From NCBI RefSeq assembly GCF_902506495.1, contig NZ_LR733265.1, positions 1,260,868 through 1,324,867 of the forward strand: 64,000 bases of DNA, given 5' to 3'. Origin of the DNA: Pseudomonas sp. 8O (GTDB lineage: Bacteria; Pseudomonadota; Gammaproteobacteria; Pseudomonadales; Pseudomonadaceae). Positions within the stretch are counted from its first letter, which is position 1, and every line of letters starts with the position of its first letter. This document shows, piece by piece, positions 51,820 to 60,976 of the stretch. Under the pieces are notes generated by a model, which saw only the letters and a program-made list of their open reading frames with translations, had not been told where the DNA came from and searched no databases. The position numbers and the translations under genes are program-made.

Positions 51820-53820
51820 ATGGCCGGCCTGATCCCGCAATCCTTCATCGATGACTTGCTCAACCGCACCGACATCGTCGATGTGGTGAGTTCGCGCATC
51901 CAGCTGAAGAAGACCGGCAAGAACTACAGCGCCTGCTGCCCGTTCCACAAGGAAAAGACCCCCTCCTTCACCGTCAGCCCCGACAAGCAGTTCTACTACT
52001 GCTTCGGCTGCGGCGCCGGCGGCAACGCCCTCGGCTTCGTCATGGACCACGATCAACTGGAATTCCCCCAGGCGATCGAGGAGCTGGCCAAACGCGCCGG
52101 CATGGACGTGCCGCGCGAGGAAAGTGGTCGCGGACACAAACCCAGACAGCCGGTCGACTCACCGCTCTACCCGCTGCTCAATGCCGCCGCCGAGCACTAT
52201 CGCCAGGCACTGAAAAGCCATCCACAACGTAAATACGCGGTGGACTACCTCAAGGGCCGCGGCCTGACCGGCGAAATCGCCCGCGACTTCGGCATTGGTT
52301 TCGCACCGCCCGGCTGGGACAACCTGCTCAAGCAACTGGGCGCCGATGCCCTGCAGCAGAAAGTCATGATCGACGCCGGCCTGCTGATCGAGAACGCCGA
52401 GAACGGCAGGCGCTACGACCGCTTCCGCGACCGCATCATGTTCCCCATCCGCGACAGCCGCGGCCGGGTGATCGCCTTCGGCGGCCGCGTGCTGGGCGAC
52501 GACAAGCCCAAGTACCTCAACTCACCGGAAACCCCGGTGTTCCACAAGGGCCAGGAGCTCTACGGCCTCTACGAGGCGCGCAAGCACAACCGCGATCTCG
52601 ACGAGATCATGGTGGTCGAAGGCTACATGGACGTCATCGCCCTGGCTCAGCAGGGCCTGCGCAATGCCGTGGCGACACTGGGCACGGCCACCAGCGAAGA
52701 ACACCTCAAGCGCCTGTTCCGCATCGTGCCCAGCGTGCTGTTCTGCTTCGACGGCGACGCTGCCGGGCGCAATGCCGCCTGGCGCGCCCTGGAGTCCACC
52801 CTGTCGAGCCTGCAGGACGGGCGCCGCGCACGCTTTCTGTTCCTGCCCGATGGCGAAGACCCGGACACCCTGGTCCGCGCCGAGGGCACCGACGCCTTCC
52901 GCGCACGCATCAACCAGCACGCGCAACCGCTGGCCGACTACTTCTTCCAGCAGCTGTGTGAAGAAGCAGACCCGCGCTCACTGGAAGGCAAGGCACACCT
53001 GGTGACCCTGGCCGCGCCGTTGATCGACAAGATTCCCGGCAACAACCTGCGCGCCCTGATGCGCCAGCGCCTGAGCGAGATCACCGGCCTTTCCGGCGAA
53101 GCGCTGAGCCAGGTCGCCAGTGCTCCGCGCAGTCACGCGCCGAGCACCACCAGCCAGGCGCCCAGTAGCGATTACCCGGATTACGGCGACGTCCCCGACA
53201 GCGCCTACTACGACAACCTGCCGGACGTCGGCGGTTACGAGCAGCCCGCACCGCCCCAGCAGCACTACGAGCGCAGCAACGAAGGCGGTAAGGGCAGCTG
53301 GAAAAAAGACGGTGGCGGCAAGTGGAACAAGAAGGGCAAGGGCGACTTCGCGCCACGTGCCCCGCGCACTGCCGTGAGCGTCGAATCACCGCACCTGATC
53401 GCACTGCGCACGCTGCTGCACCATCCGCACCTGGCGCAGAAGGTCGAAGATGTCAGCCATTTCGCCGACGAAGATGACACCTACGCTCAGCTTCTCGTGG
53501 CCTTGGTCGGTGCCCTGCAGAAAGCGCCCAACCTGCGTTCGCTGCAACTGATCGCCCGCTGGCACGGCACCGAACAAGGTCGCCTGCTGCGGGCGCTGGC
53601 GGAGAAGGAATGGCTGATCCAGGGTGACAACCTTGAACAGCAGTTTTTCGACACCATTACTACACTTGCAAACAGTCAATCGCAGAGGCGGCGTGAAAAG
53701 GCGCTCCGCAGCATCATTCATAAAAGCCCCAGCGAGCTCACAGACGAGGAAAAGACATTGCTCAGAGAGCACTACAGCCTGGCCTCCTCGCAGAGCAGCA
53801 AGTCCCCAACTGGCGCCTAA
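51820..53820 (+). CDS. dnaG: DNA primase
   Basis: Makes RNA primers at the replication fork. The 666 residues include the N-terminal CHC2-type zinc finger (CPFHKEKTPSFTV...CFGCGAGG, about 40-65) and a catalytic TOPRIM core (VVEGYMDVIALAQ; FCFDGDAAGRNA). A Gly/Lys/Pro-rich linker lies at about 440-515. A C-terminal DnaB-binding helical domain follows. The length is somewhat above the E. coli enzyme (581), mostly from the linker. The ATG at 51820 (MAGLIPQSFIDDLLNR) is the standard start. Confidence 0.97.
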   Translation: MAGLIPQSFIDDLLNRTDIVDVVSSRIQLKKTGKNYSACCPFHKEKTPSFTVSPDKQFYYCFGCGAGGNALGFVMDHDQLEFPQAIEELAKRAGMDVPREESGRGHKPRQPVDSPLYPLLNAAAEHYRQALKSHPQRKYAVDYLKGRGLTGEIARDFGIGFAPPGWDNLLKQLGADALQQKVMIDAGLLIENAENGRRYDRFRDRIMFPIRDSRGRVIAFGGRVLGDDKPKYLNSPETPVFHKGQELYGLYEARKHNRDLDEIMVVEGYMDVIALAQQGLRNAVATLGTATSEEHLKRLFRIVPSVLFCFDGDAAGRNAAWRALESTLSSLQDGRRARFLFLPDGEDPDTLVRAEGTDAFRARINQHAQPLADYFFQQLCEEADPRSLEGKAHLVTLAAPLIDKIPGNNLRALMRQRLSEITGLSGEALSQVASAPRSHAPSTTSQAPSSDYPDYGDVPDSAYYDNLPDVGGYEQPAPPQQHYERSNEGGKGSWKKDGGGKWNKKGKGDFAPRAPRTAVSVESPHLIALRTLLHHPHLAQKVEDVSHFADEDDTYAQLLVALVGALQKAPNLRSLQLIARWHGTEQGRLLRALAEKEWLIQGDNLEQQFFDTITTLANSQSQRRREKALRSIIHKSPSELTDEEKTLLREHYSLASSQSSKSPTGA

Positions 53821-53828
53821 AGCCAAAA

Positions 53829-53846
53829 CCGAGGTATAATCCTCGG
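53829..53846 (+). promoter_or_regulatory. TATAAT inside a CCGAGG/CCTCGG palindrome before rpoD
   Basis: CCGAGG-TATAAT-CCTCGG lies 42 bp before the rpoD ATG. The loop is a perfect -10 hexamer, but I see no good -35 at 16-18 bp. It may be an internal promoter, a hairpin, or both. Confidence 0.45.
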
Positions 53847-53887
53847 CTTGTTTTCAGCCCGCCAAGACCTTCAGTGGATAGGGTGTT

Positions 53888-55735
53888 ATGTCCGTAAAAG
53901 CGCAGCAGCAATCTCGTATCAAAGAGTTGATCACCCTGGGTCGTGAGCAGAAGTATCTGACTTACGCAGAGGTCAACGACCACTTGCCTGAGGACATTTC
54001 AGATCCTGAGCAGGTGGAAGACATCATCCGCATGATCAATGACATGGGGATCCCGGTACACGAGAGTGCTCCGGATGCAGACGCCCTGATGCTGGCCGAT
54101 GCCGACACCGACGAGGCTGCAGCCGAAGAGGCCGCAGCAGCACTCGCCGCCGTCGAGACCGATATCGGCCGCACCACTGACCCGGTGCGCATGTACATGC
54201 GCGAAATGGGTACCGTGGAACTGCTGACCCGCGAAGGCGAGATCGAAATCGCCAAGCGCATCGAGGAAGGCATCCGCGAAGTCATGAGCGCCATCGCTCA
54301 CTTCCCCGGCACCGTCGACGGCATCCTCGCCGAGTACACCCGCGTCACCACCGAGGGCGGCCGTCTGGCCGAAGTCCTCAGTGGCTACATCGACCCGGAT
54401 GACGGCAGCGTGCCTGACGAAGCCGCCGCCCCCGTTCCCGTCAAGGACGGCGCCGCCGCTGAAGAAAGCGACGACGAAGAAGAAGACGAGAGCGGCGACG
54501 ACGAGGAAGAAGAAGGCGATGGCGGCCCGGACCCGGAAGAAGCGGCTCGCCGCTTCACCGCCGTGGCCGAGCAGCAGGACAAAGTCCTCAAGGCGCTGAA
54601 GAAGCATGGTCGTGGCAGCAAGCAGGCCATCGAAGAGCTGGCCACCCTGGCCGAGCTGTTCATGCCGATCAAGCTGGTGCCCAAGCAGTACGACGCCCTG
54701 GTCACCCAGGTGCGCGACGCCCTCGACCGTCTGCGCTCGCAAGAGCGCGCCATCATGCAGCTGTGCGTACGTGATGCGCGCATGCCGCGTGCCGACTTCC
54801 TGCGCCTGTTCCCGGGCAACGAAATCGACATGGACTGGGCCGCCGACCTGGCCAAGGGCAAGGCCAAGTACGCCGAAGCCCTGGGCAACCTGCAGGGCGA
54901 CATCCAGCGCTGCCAGCAGAAGCTGGCCGACCTGGAAGCCGAGTGCAGCCTGACCCTGGCCGAGATCAAGGACATCAACCGTCGCATGTCCATCGGTGAA
55001 GCCAAGGCTCGCCGCGCCAAGAAGGAAATGGTCGAGGCCAACCTGCGTCTGGTGATCTCCATCGCCAAGAAGTACACCAACCGCGGCCTGCAGTTCCTCG
55101 ACCTGATCCAGGAAGGCAACATCGGTCTGATGAAGGCGGTGGACAAGTTCGAATACCGTCGCGGCTACAAGTTCTCGACCTACGCCACCTGGTGGATTCG
55201 CCAGGCGATCACCCGCTCGATCGCCGACCAGGCGCGCACCATCCGTATCCCGGTGCACATGATCGAGACCATCAACAAGCTCAACCGCATCTCCCGTCAG
55301 ATGCTCCAGGAAATGGGCCGCGAGCCCACGCCGGAAGAGCTGGGTGAGCGCATGGAAATGCCCGAGGACAAGATCCGCAAGGTATTGAAGATCGCCAAAG
55401 AGCCGATCTCCATGGAAACCCCGATTGGCGACGACGAAGATTCGCACCTGGGCGACTTCATCGAGGACAGCACCATGCAGTCCCCGATCGACGTAGCCAC
55501 GGTCGAAAGCCTCAAGGAAGCCACTCGCGAAGTGCTGGCCGGTCTCACTGCCCGTGAAGCCAAGGTCCTGCGCATGCGCTTCGGTATCGACATGAACACT
55601 GACCACACCCTCGAGGAAGTGGGCAAGCAGTTCGATGTCACCCGTGAGCGTATCCGTCAGATCGAAGCCAAGGCGCTGCGCAAGCTGCGCCACCCGACGC
55701 GAAGCGAGCATCTGCGCTCCTTCCTCGACGAGTGA
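53888..55735 (+). CDS. rpoD: RNA polymerase primary sigma factor RpoD (sigma70)
   Basis: Housekeeping sigma factor. The 615 residues show region 1.1, region 1.2 (DPVRMYMREMGTVELLTREGE) and the non-conserved region with an acidic run (ESDDEEEDESGDDEEEEGDG, about 197-216). Region 2 includes NLRLVISIAKKYTNRGLQF and FSTYATWWIRQAITRSI. Region 3 and region 4 with its helix-turn-helix (EEVGKQFDVTRERIRQIEAKA) follow. Third gene of the rpsU-dnaG-rpoD operon, 67 bp after dnaG, closed by a terminator. Confidence 0.98.
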   Translation: MSVKAQQQSRIKELITLGREQKYLTYAEVNDHLPEDISDPEQVEDIIRMINDMGIPVHESAPDADALMLADADTDEAAAEEAAAALAAVETDIGRTTDPVRMYMREMGTVELLTREGEIEIAKRIEEGIREVMSAIAHFPGTVDGILAEYTRVTTEGGRLAEVLSGYIDPDDGSVPDEAAAPVPVKDGAAAEESDDEEEDESGDDEEEEGDGGPDPEEAARRFTAVAEQQDKVLKALKKHGRGSKQAIEELATLAELFMPIKLVPKQYDALVTQVRDALDRLRSQERAIMQLCVRDARMPRADFLRLFPGNEIDMDWAADLAKGKAKYAEALGNLQGDIQRCQQKLADLEAECSLTLAEIKDINRRMSIGEAKARRAKKEMVEANLRLVISIAKKYTNRGLQFLDLIQEGNIGLMKAVDKFEYRRGYKFSTYATWWIRQAITRSIADQARTIRIPVHMIETINKLNRISRQMLQEMGREPTPEELGERMEMPEDKIRKVLKIAKEPISMETPIGDDEDSHLGDFIEDSTMQSPIDVATVESLKEATREVLAGLTAREAKVLRMRFGIDMNTDHTLEEVGKQFDVTRERIRQIEAKALRKLRHPTRSEHLRSFLDE

Positions 55736-55741
55736 TACCAG

Positions 55742-55768
55742 AACCCCCGGGCCAGTCCGGGGGTTTTG
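55742..55768 (+). terminator. Rho-independent terminator after rpoD
   Basis: AACCCCCGG, loop GCCAGT, CCGGGGGTT followed by T residues, 7 bp after the rpoD stop. Confidence 0.85.
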
Positions 55769-55890
55769 CTTTCTGGGCAGCGCGCCCGATCACTCGCCAG
55801 CCAAAGGCAGCACAGACGCTGCAATCAAACTGCCATCCCTGCTATGGCCGATCTACACTACGACGATACTGATCGCGAAACGAGGCCGTT

Positions 55891-58800
55891 ATGCCCCGCT
55901 TGCCGGCCATTGTGCTGCTGTGCCTGGCGTACTGGATGACCCCGGCCCTAGCCCTGACACTCAACGAGGACGAGCGCACCTGGCTGGCAGCCCACCCAGA
56001 AATACGCCTGGGTGTCGATGCATCCTGGCCACCTTTCGAGTTTCGTGACGAACAGGGCAACTATCTCGGTCTGACCGCCGCCTATGTACGGCTGATCGAA
56101 GAACGCCTTGACGTGAATCTGCAGCCCGTCGAGGCCAGCAACTGGAGCGCGATACTGGAACAGGCGCGCATGGGCCAGGTCGACCTGCTCCCCGGCGTGA
56201 TGTCGACACCCGAACGCCAGCAATACCTGGCCTTCACTCGCCCCTACCTGGATTTCCCCATCATCATCCTGGCCCGCACTGGCGGACCGCAGCCCAAGCA
56301 GCTCAGGGACCTGTACGGCCTGAAAGTCGCAGTCGTCAGCGACTACGCACCGCACGAACTGCTGCGCCAGCACCATCCCGACCTCAACCTGCTGCCGCTG
56401 CGCAATGTCGCCGCTGCCCTGCAGGCGTTGGCGACCAACCAGGTCGACGCCATGGTCGGCGATCTTGCCTCCAGCGTCTGGAGCCTGCGCCAACTCAAGC
56501 TCGACGGCCTCTATATCAGCGGCGAGACGCCCTATCGCTACCAGTTGGCCATGGCCGCACCGCGTGGCCAGAGCATACTGGTCGGCATCCTCGACAAAGT
56601 CTTCGCCGAGCTCAGCGCCGAAGAAATCGCCGCCTTGCAGGAACCCTGGGTCGGCAGCGTACTGGACAAACGCAACCTCTGGTACGAAACCCTGCTCTAC
56701 GGCCTGCCCGCCGTACTCGGCCTGCTGGCGATCATCGCCATCATCCTGCGCATCAACCGCCGCCTGAAACGCGAGATGCGCAACCGCGAAGCGCTGGAGC
56801 AGGAGCTGCGCAACCGCGAGCAGCACTTCCGCGACATGGTCGAAAGCCTCTCGGCCATCACCTGGGAAACCGAGCCCAGCGGGCTCACCTATACCTACGT
56901 CTCGCCCCATGCGGAAAAATTGCTGGGCTACCCCTTGCAAGAATGGCTGGAGTCCGGCTTCTGGCAGCGCCACCTGCACCCGGACGATCACCAACGCACC
57001 CTGCGCACCTGCCTGGAACAATGCGCGGCCGGCAACGACCACGCCCTGGAATATCGCCTGCTCGCCGCTGACGGGCGCACGGTGTGGGTGCGCGATATCG
57101 TCACCCTGCTGCAACGCGACGACCGCCAGGTGATTCGCGGCGTAATGGTCGACATCAGCGACGCCAAGCGGACCGAGCAGGCGCTACGCCTGTCGGAACA
57201 GAAGTTCGCCTCGGTGTTCCAGCAGTGCCCGGACATCCTGGTCATCGCCCGCCGCGCCGACGGTGTGCTGCTCGAAGTCAACGCCGCGTTCACCGAACAA
57301 ACCGGCATCAGCCTCGAACAGGCCATCGGCAAGACCGCCACCGAACTGGATATCTGGGGCGTTCCGGGGATCGGCCCGAATCTGCTGTTGCGCCTGCAGG
57401 ACGAAAGCCTGCGCAACCTGGAAATGCCCTTCCGCCGCGCCGATGGCAGCCTGTTCACCGGCCTTATCTCGGCCAGCCAGTTCGTGCTCGACAACACCCC
57501 GGCACTGGTCGTGGTGGTGCGCGACATCAGCCAGCTCAAGAGCACCCAGCAGCAGTTGCAGATTTCCGAAGAGAAGTTCGCCAAGGCTTTCCACGCCTCG
57601 CCCGACGGCTTGCTGATCACCCGCTTGCGCGACGGCTTGCTGGTGGAAGCCAACGACGGTTTCAGCCGCATTACCGGCTACAGCCTCGACGAGATTGCCG
57701 AACAAAGCACCCTCAGCCTGGGCATCTGGGCCGACCCGAAAGATCGTGAACGCCTGGTGCAACGCATTCGCGAGCAAGGCAGCGTGCGCGACCTGATCGC
57801 CCCGGTGCGCACCAAGAGCGGCCACCTGCGCCTCTGCGAACTCTCCGCGCAGCCGTTGCCCATCGGTGGCGACGAATGCCTGCTGACCATCGCCCGCGAC
57901 ATCACCGAACGCCAGCAGATGCAGGAAGAACTGCAGCAGGCCGCCACCGTCTTCGAAAGCACTGCCGAAGGCGTGCTGATCACCGACCTCGAACAGCGCA
58001 TCACCGCGGTCAACCGCGCCTTTACCCAGATCACCGGCTACAGCGAGGCCGAGGCCCTCGGCCAGCGCCCCAGCCTGCTTTCCTCCGGCCAGCACGACAA
58101 GGCCTTCTACACCACCATGTGGCACAGCCTGGCAGCCAACGGCCACTGGCAAGGGGAAATCTGGAACCGGCGCAAGAACGGCGAGCTGTACCCCGAGTGG
58201 TTGACCATCAGTGCCGTGCGCAACAGCGATAACCAAATCACCCACTTCGTCGGGGTATTCGCCGACATCTCCAGCCTCAAGCATGCCCAGGCACGTCTCG
58301 ATCATCAGGCCCACCACGACCCGCTGACCGGCCTGCCTAACCGCCTGCTGTTCGAGAATCGCCTGCGCAGCGCTCTGGATGGCTCACGCGCCGACGACCA
58401 GCTGGGCGCTGTGCTGTTTCTCGACCTCGACCGCTTCAAGCAGATCAACGACAGCCTCGGCCACCCGGTCGGCGACCAGTTGCTCAAGGCCATCGCCGCG
58501 CGCCTGAAACTGCAACTGCGCGATATCGACACCGTGGCCCGTCTCGGCGGCGACGAATTCATCATCCTGCTGCCCGGCCTGCACCAGCCGCAGGACGCCG
58601 AACAGGTCGCGCAGAAACTGCTCGAATGCTTCGGCGAACCGTTCCAGCTCGACAACCATGAGTTCTTCATCAGCGCCAGCATCGGCATCAGCCTCTACCC
58701 CAAGGACGGCCTCGACGTCGCCACCCTGGTGAAGAACGCCGACGCGGCCATGTACCAATCCAAGGCCAAGGGCCGCAACCGCAGCGAGTTCTACACCCGC

Positions 58801-59625
58801 TCGCTGACCTTCCAGGTCAACGAGCGCATGGCCATGGAACAGGAACTGCGCCGCGCCATGGAGCGCGACGAACTGTGCCTGTACTACCAGCCCAAGTACT
58901 GCCTGCGCAGCCAGAGCCTGGTCGGCGCCGAAGCACTGGTACGCTGGCCGCACCCGGTGTTCGGCGACATCCCGCCGGATCGCTTCATCCCGGTGGCCGA
59001 AGAAAGCGGGCTGATCCTGCCGCTGGGCGACTGGGTGCTGGAACAAGCCTGCCGCCAACTGCAGGTCTGGCAGGAAAGTGGTAGCAGCTTCGGCGCTCTC
59101 TCGGTCAACCTCGCCGGCGCCCAGCTGCATCAGCCCGGCCTGCTGCCGCGCATCAGCGCACTGCTGCAGCGCTACAACCTGGCGCCGGAGCTGCTGCAAC
59201 TGGAGATCACCGAGAACTTCATCATGAACCAGGCCGGCGAAGCGCTGGACATCCTCCACCGCCTCAAACAGCTCGGCGTACAACTGGCCATCGACGACTT
59301 CGGCACCGGCTACTCCTCGCTCAGCTACCTCAAGCGCCTGCCGCTGGACGTGCTGAAAATCGACCAGTCCTTCGTCCGTGGCCTGCCGGACGACCCGCAC
59401 GACCTGGCGATCACCCGCGCCATCATCGCCCTGGGCAACAGCATGCAACTGACGGTGATCGCCGAAGGCGTGGAAACCAAGGCCCAGGAACTCTGCCTGG
59501 CCGCCGAAGGCTGCCTGCAGATCCAGGGCTACGTGGTCAGTTGCCCGCTCTCGGCCGAGGCCTTCACCCGGAAATTTCTCCCGCCAGGTCAAGCGGTTGG
59601 CGCTGACGAGAACGCGCCGGTATAA
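55891..59625 (+). CDS. rmcA: Periplasmic-sensing PAS-GGDEF-EAL c-di-GMP protein (RmcA-like)
   Basis: A 1244-residue membrane protein making or breaking cyclic di-GMP. A signal peptide is followed by an SBP_bac_3 domain (about 30-250; EIRLGVDASWPPFEF, VDLLPGVMSTPERQQYLAF) and a membrane helix near 265-287. Four PAS domains span about 310-810. GGDEF starts at residue 886 (RLGGDEFIIL), and the EAL domain has Glu1014 (GAEALVRWPHP) and DDFGTGYSSL. Both catalytic motifs look intact. Domain order, length and position after rpoD match P. aeruginosa PA0575/RmcA, which links redox state to biofilm. Whether synthesis or hydrolysis dominates here cannot be read from sequence. Confidence 0.9.
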   Translation: MPRLPAIVLLCLAYWMTPALALTLNEDERTWLAAHPEIRLGVDASWPPFEFRDEQGNYLGLTAAYVRLIEERLDVNLQPVEASNWSAILEQARMGQVDLLPGVMSTPERQQYLAFTRPYLDFPIIILARTGGPQPKQLRDLYGLKVAVVSDYAPHELLRQHHPDLNLLPLRNVAAALQALATNQVDAMVGDLASSVWSLRQLKLDGLYISGETPYRYQLAMAAPRGQSILVGILDKVFAELSAEEIAALQEPWVGSVLDKRNLWYETLLYGLPAVLGLLAIIAIILRINRRLKREMRNREALEQELRNREQHFRDMVESLSAITWETEPSGLTYTYVSPHAEKLLGYPLQEWLESGFWQRHLHPDDHQRTLRTCLEQCAAGNDHALEYRLLAADGRTVWVRDIVTLLQRDDRQVIRGVMVDISDAKRTEQALRLSEQKFASVFQQCPDILVIARRADGVLLEVNAAFTEQTGISLEQAIGKTATELDIWGVPGIGPNLLLRLQDESLRNLEMPFRRADGSLFTGLISASQFVLDNTPALVVVVRDISQLKSTQQQLQISEEKFAKAFHASPDGLLITRLRDGLLVEANDGFSRITGYSLDEIAEQSTLSLGIWADPKDRERLVQRIREQGSVRDLIAPVRTKSGHLRLCELSAQPLPIGGDECLLTIARDITERQQMQEELQQAATVFESTAEGVLITDLEQRITAVNRAFTQITGYSEAEALGQRPSLLSSGQHDKAFYTTMWHSLAANGHWQGEIWNRRKNGELYPEWLTISAVRNSDNQITHFVGVFADISSLKHAQARLDHQAHHDPLTGLPNRLLFENRLRSALDGSRADDQLGAVLFLDLDRFKQINDSLGHPVGDQLLKAIAARLKLQLRDIDTVARLGGDEFIILLPGLHQPQDAEQVAQKLLECFGEPFQLDNHEFFISASIGISLYPKDGLDVATLVKNADAAMYQSKAKGRNRSEFYTRSLTFQVNERMAMEQELRRAMERDELCLYYQPKYCLRSQSLVGAEALVRWPHPVFGDIPPDRFIPVAEESGLILPLGDWVLEQACRQLQVWQESGSSFGALSVNLAGAQLHQPGLLPRISALLQRYNLAPELLQLEITENFIMNQAGEALDILHRLKQLGVQLAIDDFGTGYSSLSYLKRLPLDVLKIDQSFVRGLPDDPHDLAITRAIIALGNSMQLTVIAEGVETKAQELCLAAEGCLQIQGYVVSCPLSAEAFTRKFLPPGQAVGADENAPV

Positions 59626-59626
59626 T
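59597..59626 (+). promoter_or_regulatory. tRNA promoter overlapping the rmcA stop
   Basis: TTGGCG and a perfect TATAAT, 18 bp apart, 16 bp before the tRNA. The rmcA TAA stop codon lies inside the -10 hexamer. The tRNA can thus be transcribed independently of rmcA. Confidence 0.6.
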
Positions 59627-59641
59627 CCGCCGGCCTTCTGG

Positions 59642-59718
59642 GGGCCTATAGCTCAGTTGGTTAGAGCAGAGGACTCATAATCCTTTGGTCCACGGTTCGA
59701 GTCCGTGTGGGCCCACCA
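59642..59718 (+). tRNA. tRNA with CAU anticodon, probably tRNA-Ile2
   Basis: 77 nt with complete cloverleaf. The acceptor GGGCCTA pairs with TGGGCCC before ACCA, the D-arm is GCTC..GAGC, the anticodon loop is CTCATAA, and the T-arm TTCGAGT loop and genomic CCA are present. The anticodon CAU could mean elongator Met or lysidine-modified Ile2 reading AUA. The GGGCC acceptor and ACTCATAATCCTTTGGTC region resemble E. coli ileX, so Ile2 is favoured. A hairpin terminator follows directly. Its 3' part is the integration site of the adjacent island. Confidence 0.9.
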
Positions 59719-59746
59719 CCTTCAAAGCCGCGCACTGCGCGGCTTT
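59674..59746. repeat. Left attachment repeat (attL)
   Basis: 73 bp running from the tRNA anticodon loop through CCA and the downstream terminator hairpin. It is repeated in the same orientation at 63717-63789 with one mismatch (61 identical bases, then 11 more after a C/T change). This is the duplicated core left by site-specific integration. Confidence 0.9.
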
Positions 59747-59747
59747 T
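59726..59747 (+). terminator. Terminator after the tRNA
   Basis: AGCCGCGCA-CTG-CGCGGCTTTT hairpin with T-tract, 8 bp after the CCA end. A copy with C-to-T change in the loop region is present at the right attachment repeat. Confidence 0.78.
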
Positions 59748-59790
59748 GTCTTTCTGATCGGTCGAAATTGGGCATTTCACAAACGCCAAA

Positions 59791-59807
59791 GTCCACAAAA
59801 CGTCCAC
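59791..59807 (+). repeat. Left paired GTCCAC motif (integrase arm-site candidate)
   Basis: GTCCAC-N5-GTCCAC, two direct copies exactly 11 bp apart, 45 bp inside the left attachment repeat. A matching pair lies near the right end. Confidence 0.6.
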
Positions 59808-59817
59808 ATCAGTACAG

Positions 59818-60627
59818 TTATCGAACCAAGCGGTGGGCGTACTTTCGGGAGATCCAGCCTTCCACACCGTCTTCGCCAACCACAGAAACATGCAGCCAAT
59901 CCCTGTTGCTGCTGTCCAGAACCTCAAGCACGGAACGGTCTGGGATACTTACAGAGATAATCCCGTGCTTCATTCCTGGCCCCTCACGCAATCGAACACC
60001 AACGCCGTTCACTAGACGATAGCCCTGCAGAAACTCCGCTGGCACATCCGTCTCGCACAGGAAATTCCGAACGGCTTTGCCTGCCTGGTTTGCCGTCAAC
60101 ATCGGTGCAATTTTTGGCTGGAAGAAGCACAGTTCCTGCCTGGCGGCGCTCTGAAACTCTATGTACCTACCCATAAAGCTGATGATCAGCATCAGCACTA
60201 AAGCCAAATACTGCCTGTGATCCTTGGGTAAAGCGCCTGGTGATTCACCACGATCAAGGCGTTCAATGATCTGCTGTTCAAGCTCCAAGTGATCACTGCT
60301 GACCACCCTTGCATCGCATGTTGTCTCGACCGATACGGTTGCAACACCAGCCCCTTCAATGAGCTGCCCGATATCTGGCCCGCGCCCTGACAGTAGGTAC
60401 TCGGCAAGCGGCGAGCCTTCAAACCGCTGCATTGCGGCAGACAACTCCGCTGCAGATCTGATTGCCTGGTGCAGCTGTGGCGAAGCCATAAATCCTTCAA
60501 TGGCTTTGAGCCCCGCCTGCACCTCCGGCGTCTGCAAGTACCTGATGACACCACTGGCAAATCGCTCCGTGAAAGTGATCAGTTGCTTCACCGCCCGCAC
60601 CGGGCTGCGCTTCCGGGTGCCAGACAA
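59818..60627 (-). CDS. SH3-domain membrane protein of unknown function
   Basis: Up to 269 residues. The N-terminal half is helical (ITFTERFASGVIRYLQTPEVQ, then ASPQLHQAIRSAAELSAAM). One membrane helix lies near 142-160 (YLALVLMLIISFMGRYIEF). A bacterial SH3 domain sits at the C-terminus (GVRLREGPGMKHG...WISRKYAHRLV). The 5' end lies in the junction with phage-derived DNA: the longest start is a TTG at 60627 without a ribosome site, and an ATG at 60489 preceded by AAGGA is an alternative. It may therefore be truncated. The SH3 domain could bind peptidoglycan or peptides. An island cargo or defence role is speculation. Confidence 0.55.
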   Translation of the reverse strand: MSGTRKRSPVRAVKQLITFTERFASGVIRYLQTPEVQAGLKAIEGFMASPQLHQAIRSAAELSAAMQRFEGSPLAEYLLSGRGPDIGQLIEGAGVATVSVETTCDARVVSSDHLELEQQIIERLDRGESPGALPKDHRQYLALVLMLIISFMGRYIEFQSAARQELCFFQPKIAPMLTANQAGKAVRNFLCETDVPAEFLQGYRLVNGVGVRLREGPGMKHGIISVSIPDRSVLEVLDSSNRDWLHVSVVGEDGVEGWISRKYAHRLVR

Positions 60628-60976
60628 GCCCTATGCAAAGGTGAAGGCCCCTTACTTCCACAGCCTGGCCACCGGCTTCCAAGCCATGGACAGCCTCGCC
60701 CAGGTGTTCGGGATCCCCGACTACATCTGGCAGCAGCAGGGTGATGGCGAGGTATTCGCCGGCAGCTGGGCCGACAGCTACTGGGGCGCACGCGAACCGC
60801 TGAACCTGCCACAGGAATTGTTCGACAGCTATCAGGGCAATCAGAGCGCCACCGTGGCTGCCCTGCCCGGGCTGCGCCCTGGCGTATCAATCAACCAAGG
60901 CGAGCGCATCACGTCGGTGACGCTTGCCAGCACGCAGATGGCCATCCGATGGAAGACGCAATCCAGCGCACAGTAG
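60590..60976 (+). pseudogene. Phage baseplate hub protein, 5'-truncated remnant
   Basis: Reading TARTGLRFRVPDKPYAKVKA onward gives 128 residues resembling the C-terminal part of a contractile or Mu-like tail hub/baseplate protein (ATGFQAMDSLAQVFGIPDYI, GSWADSYWG, GVSINQGERITSVTLA). There is no start codon with a ribosome site, and DNA upstream of about 60590 belongs to the opposite-strand SH3 gene, so a deletion removed the front. Its end overlaps the baseplate spike gene by 28 bp, as intact phage genes often do. Confidence 0.65.
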
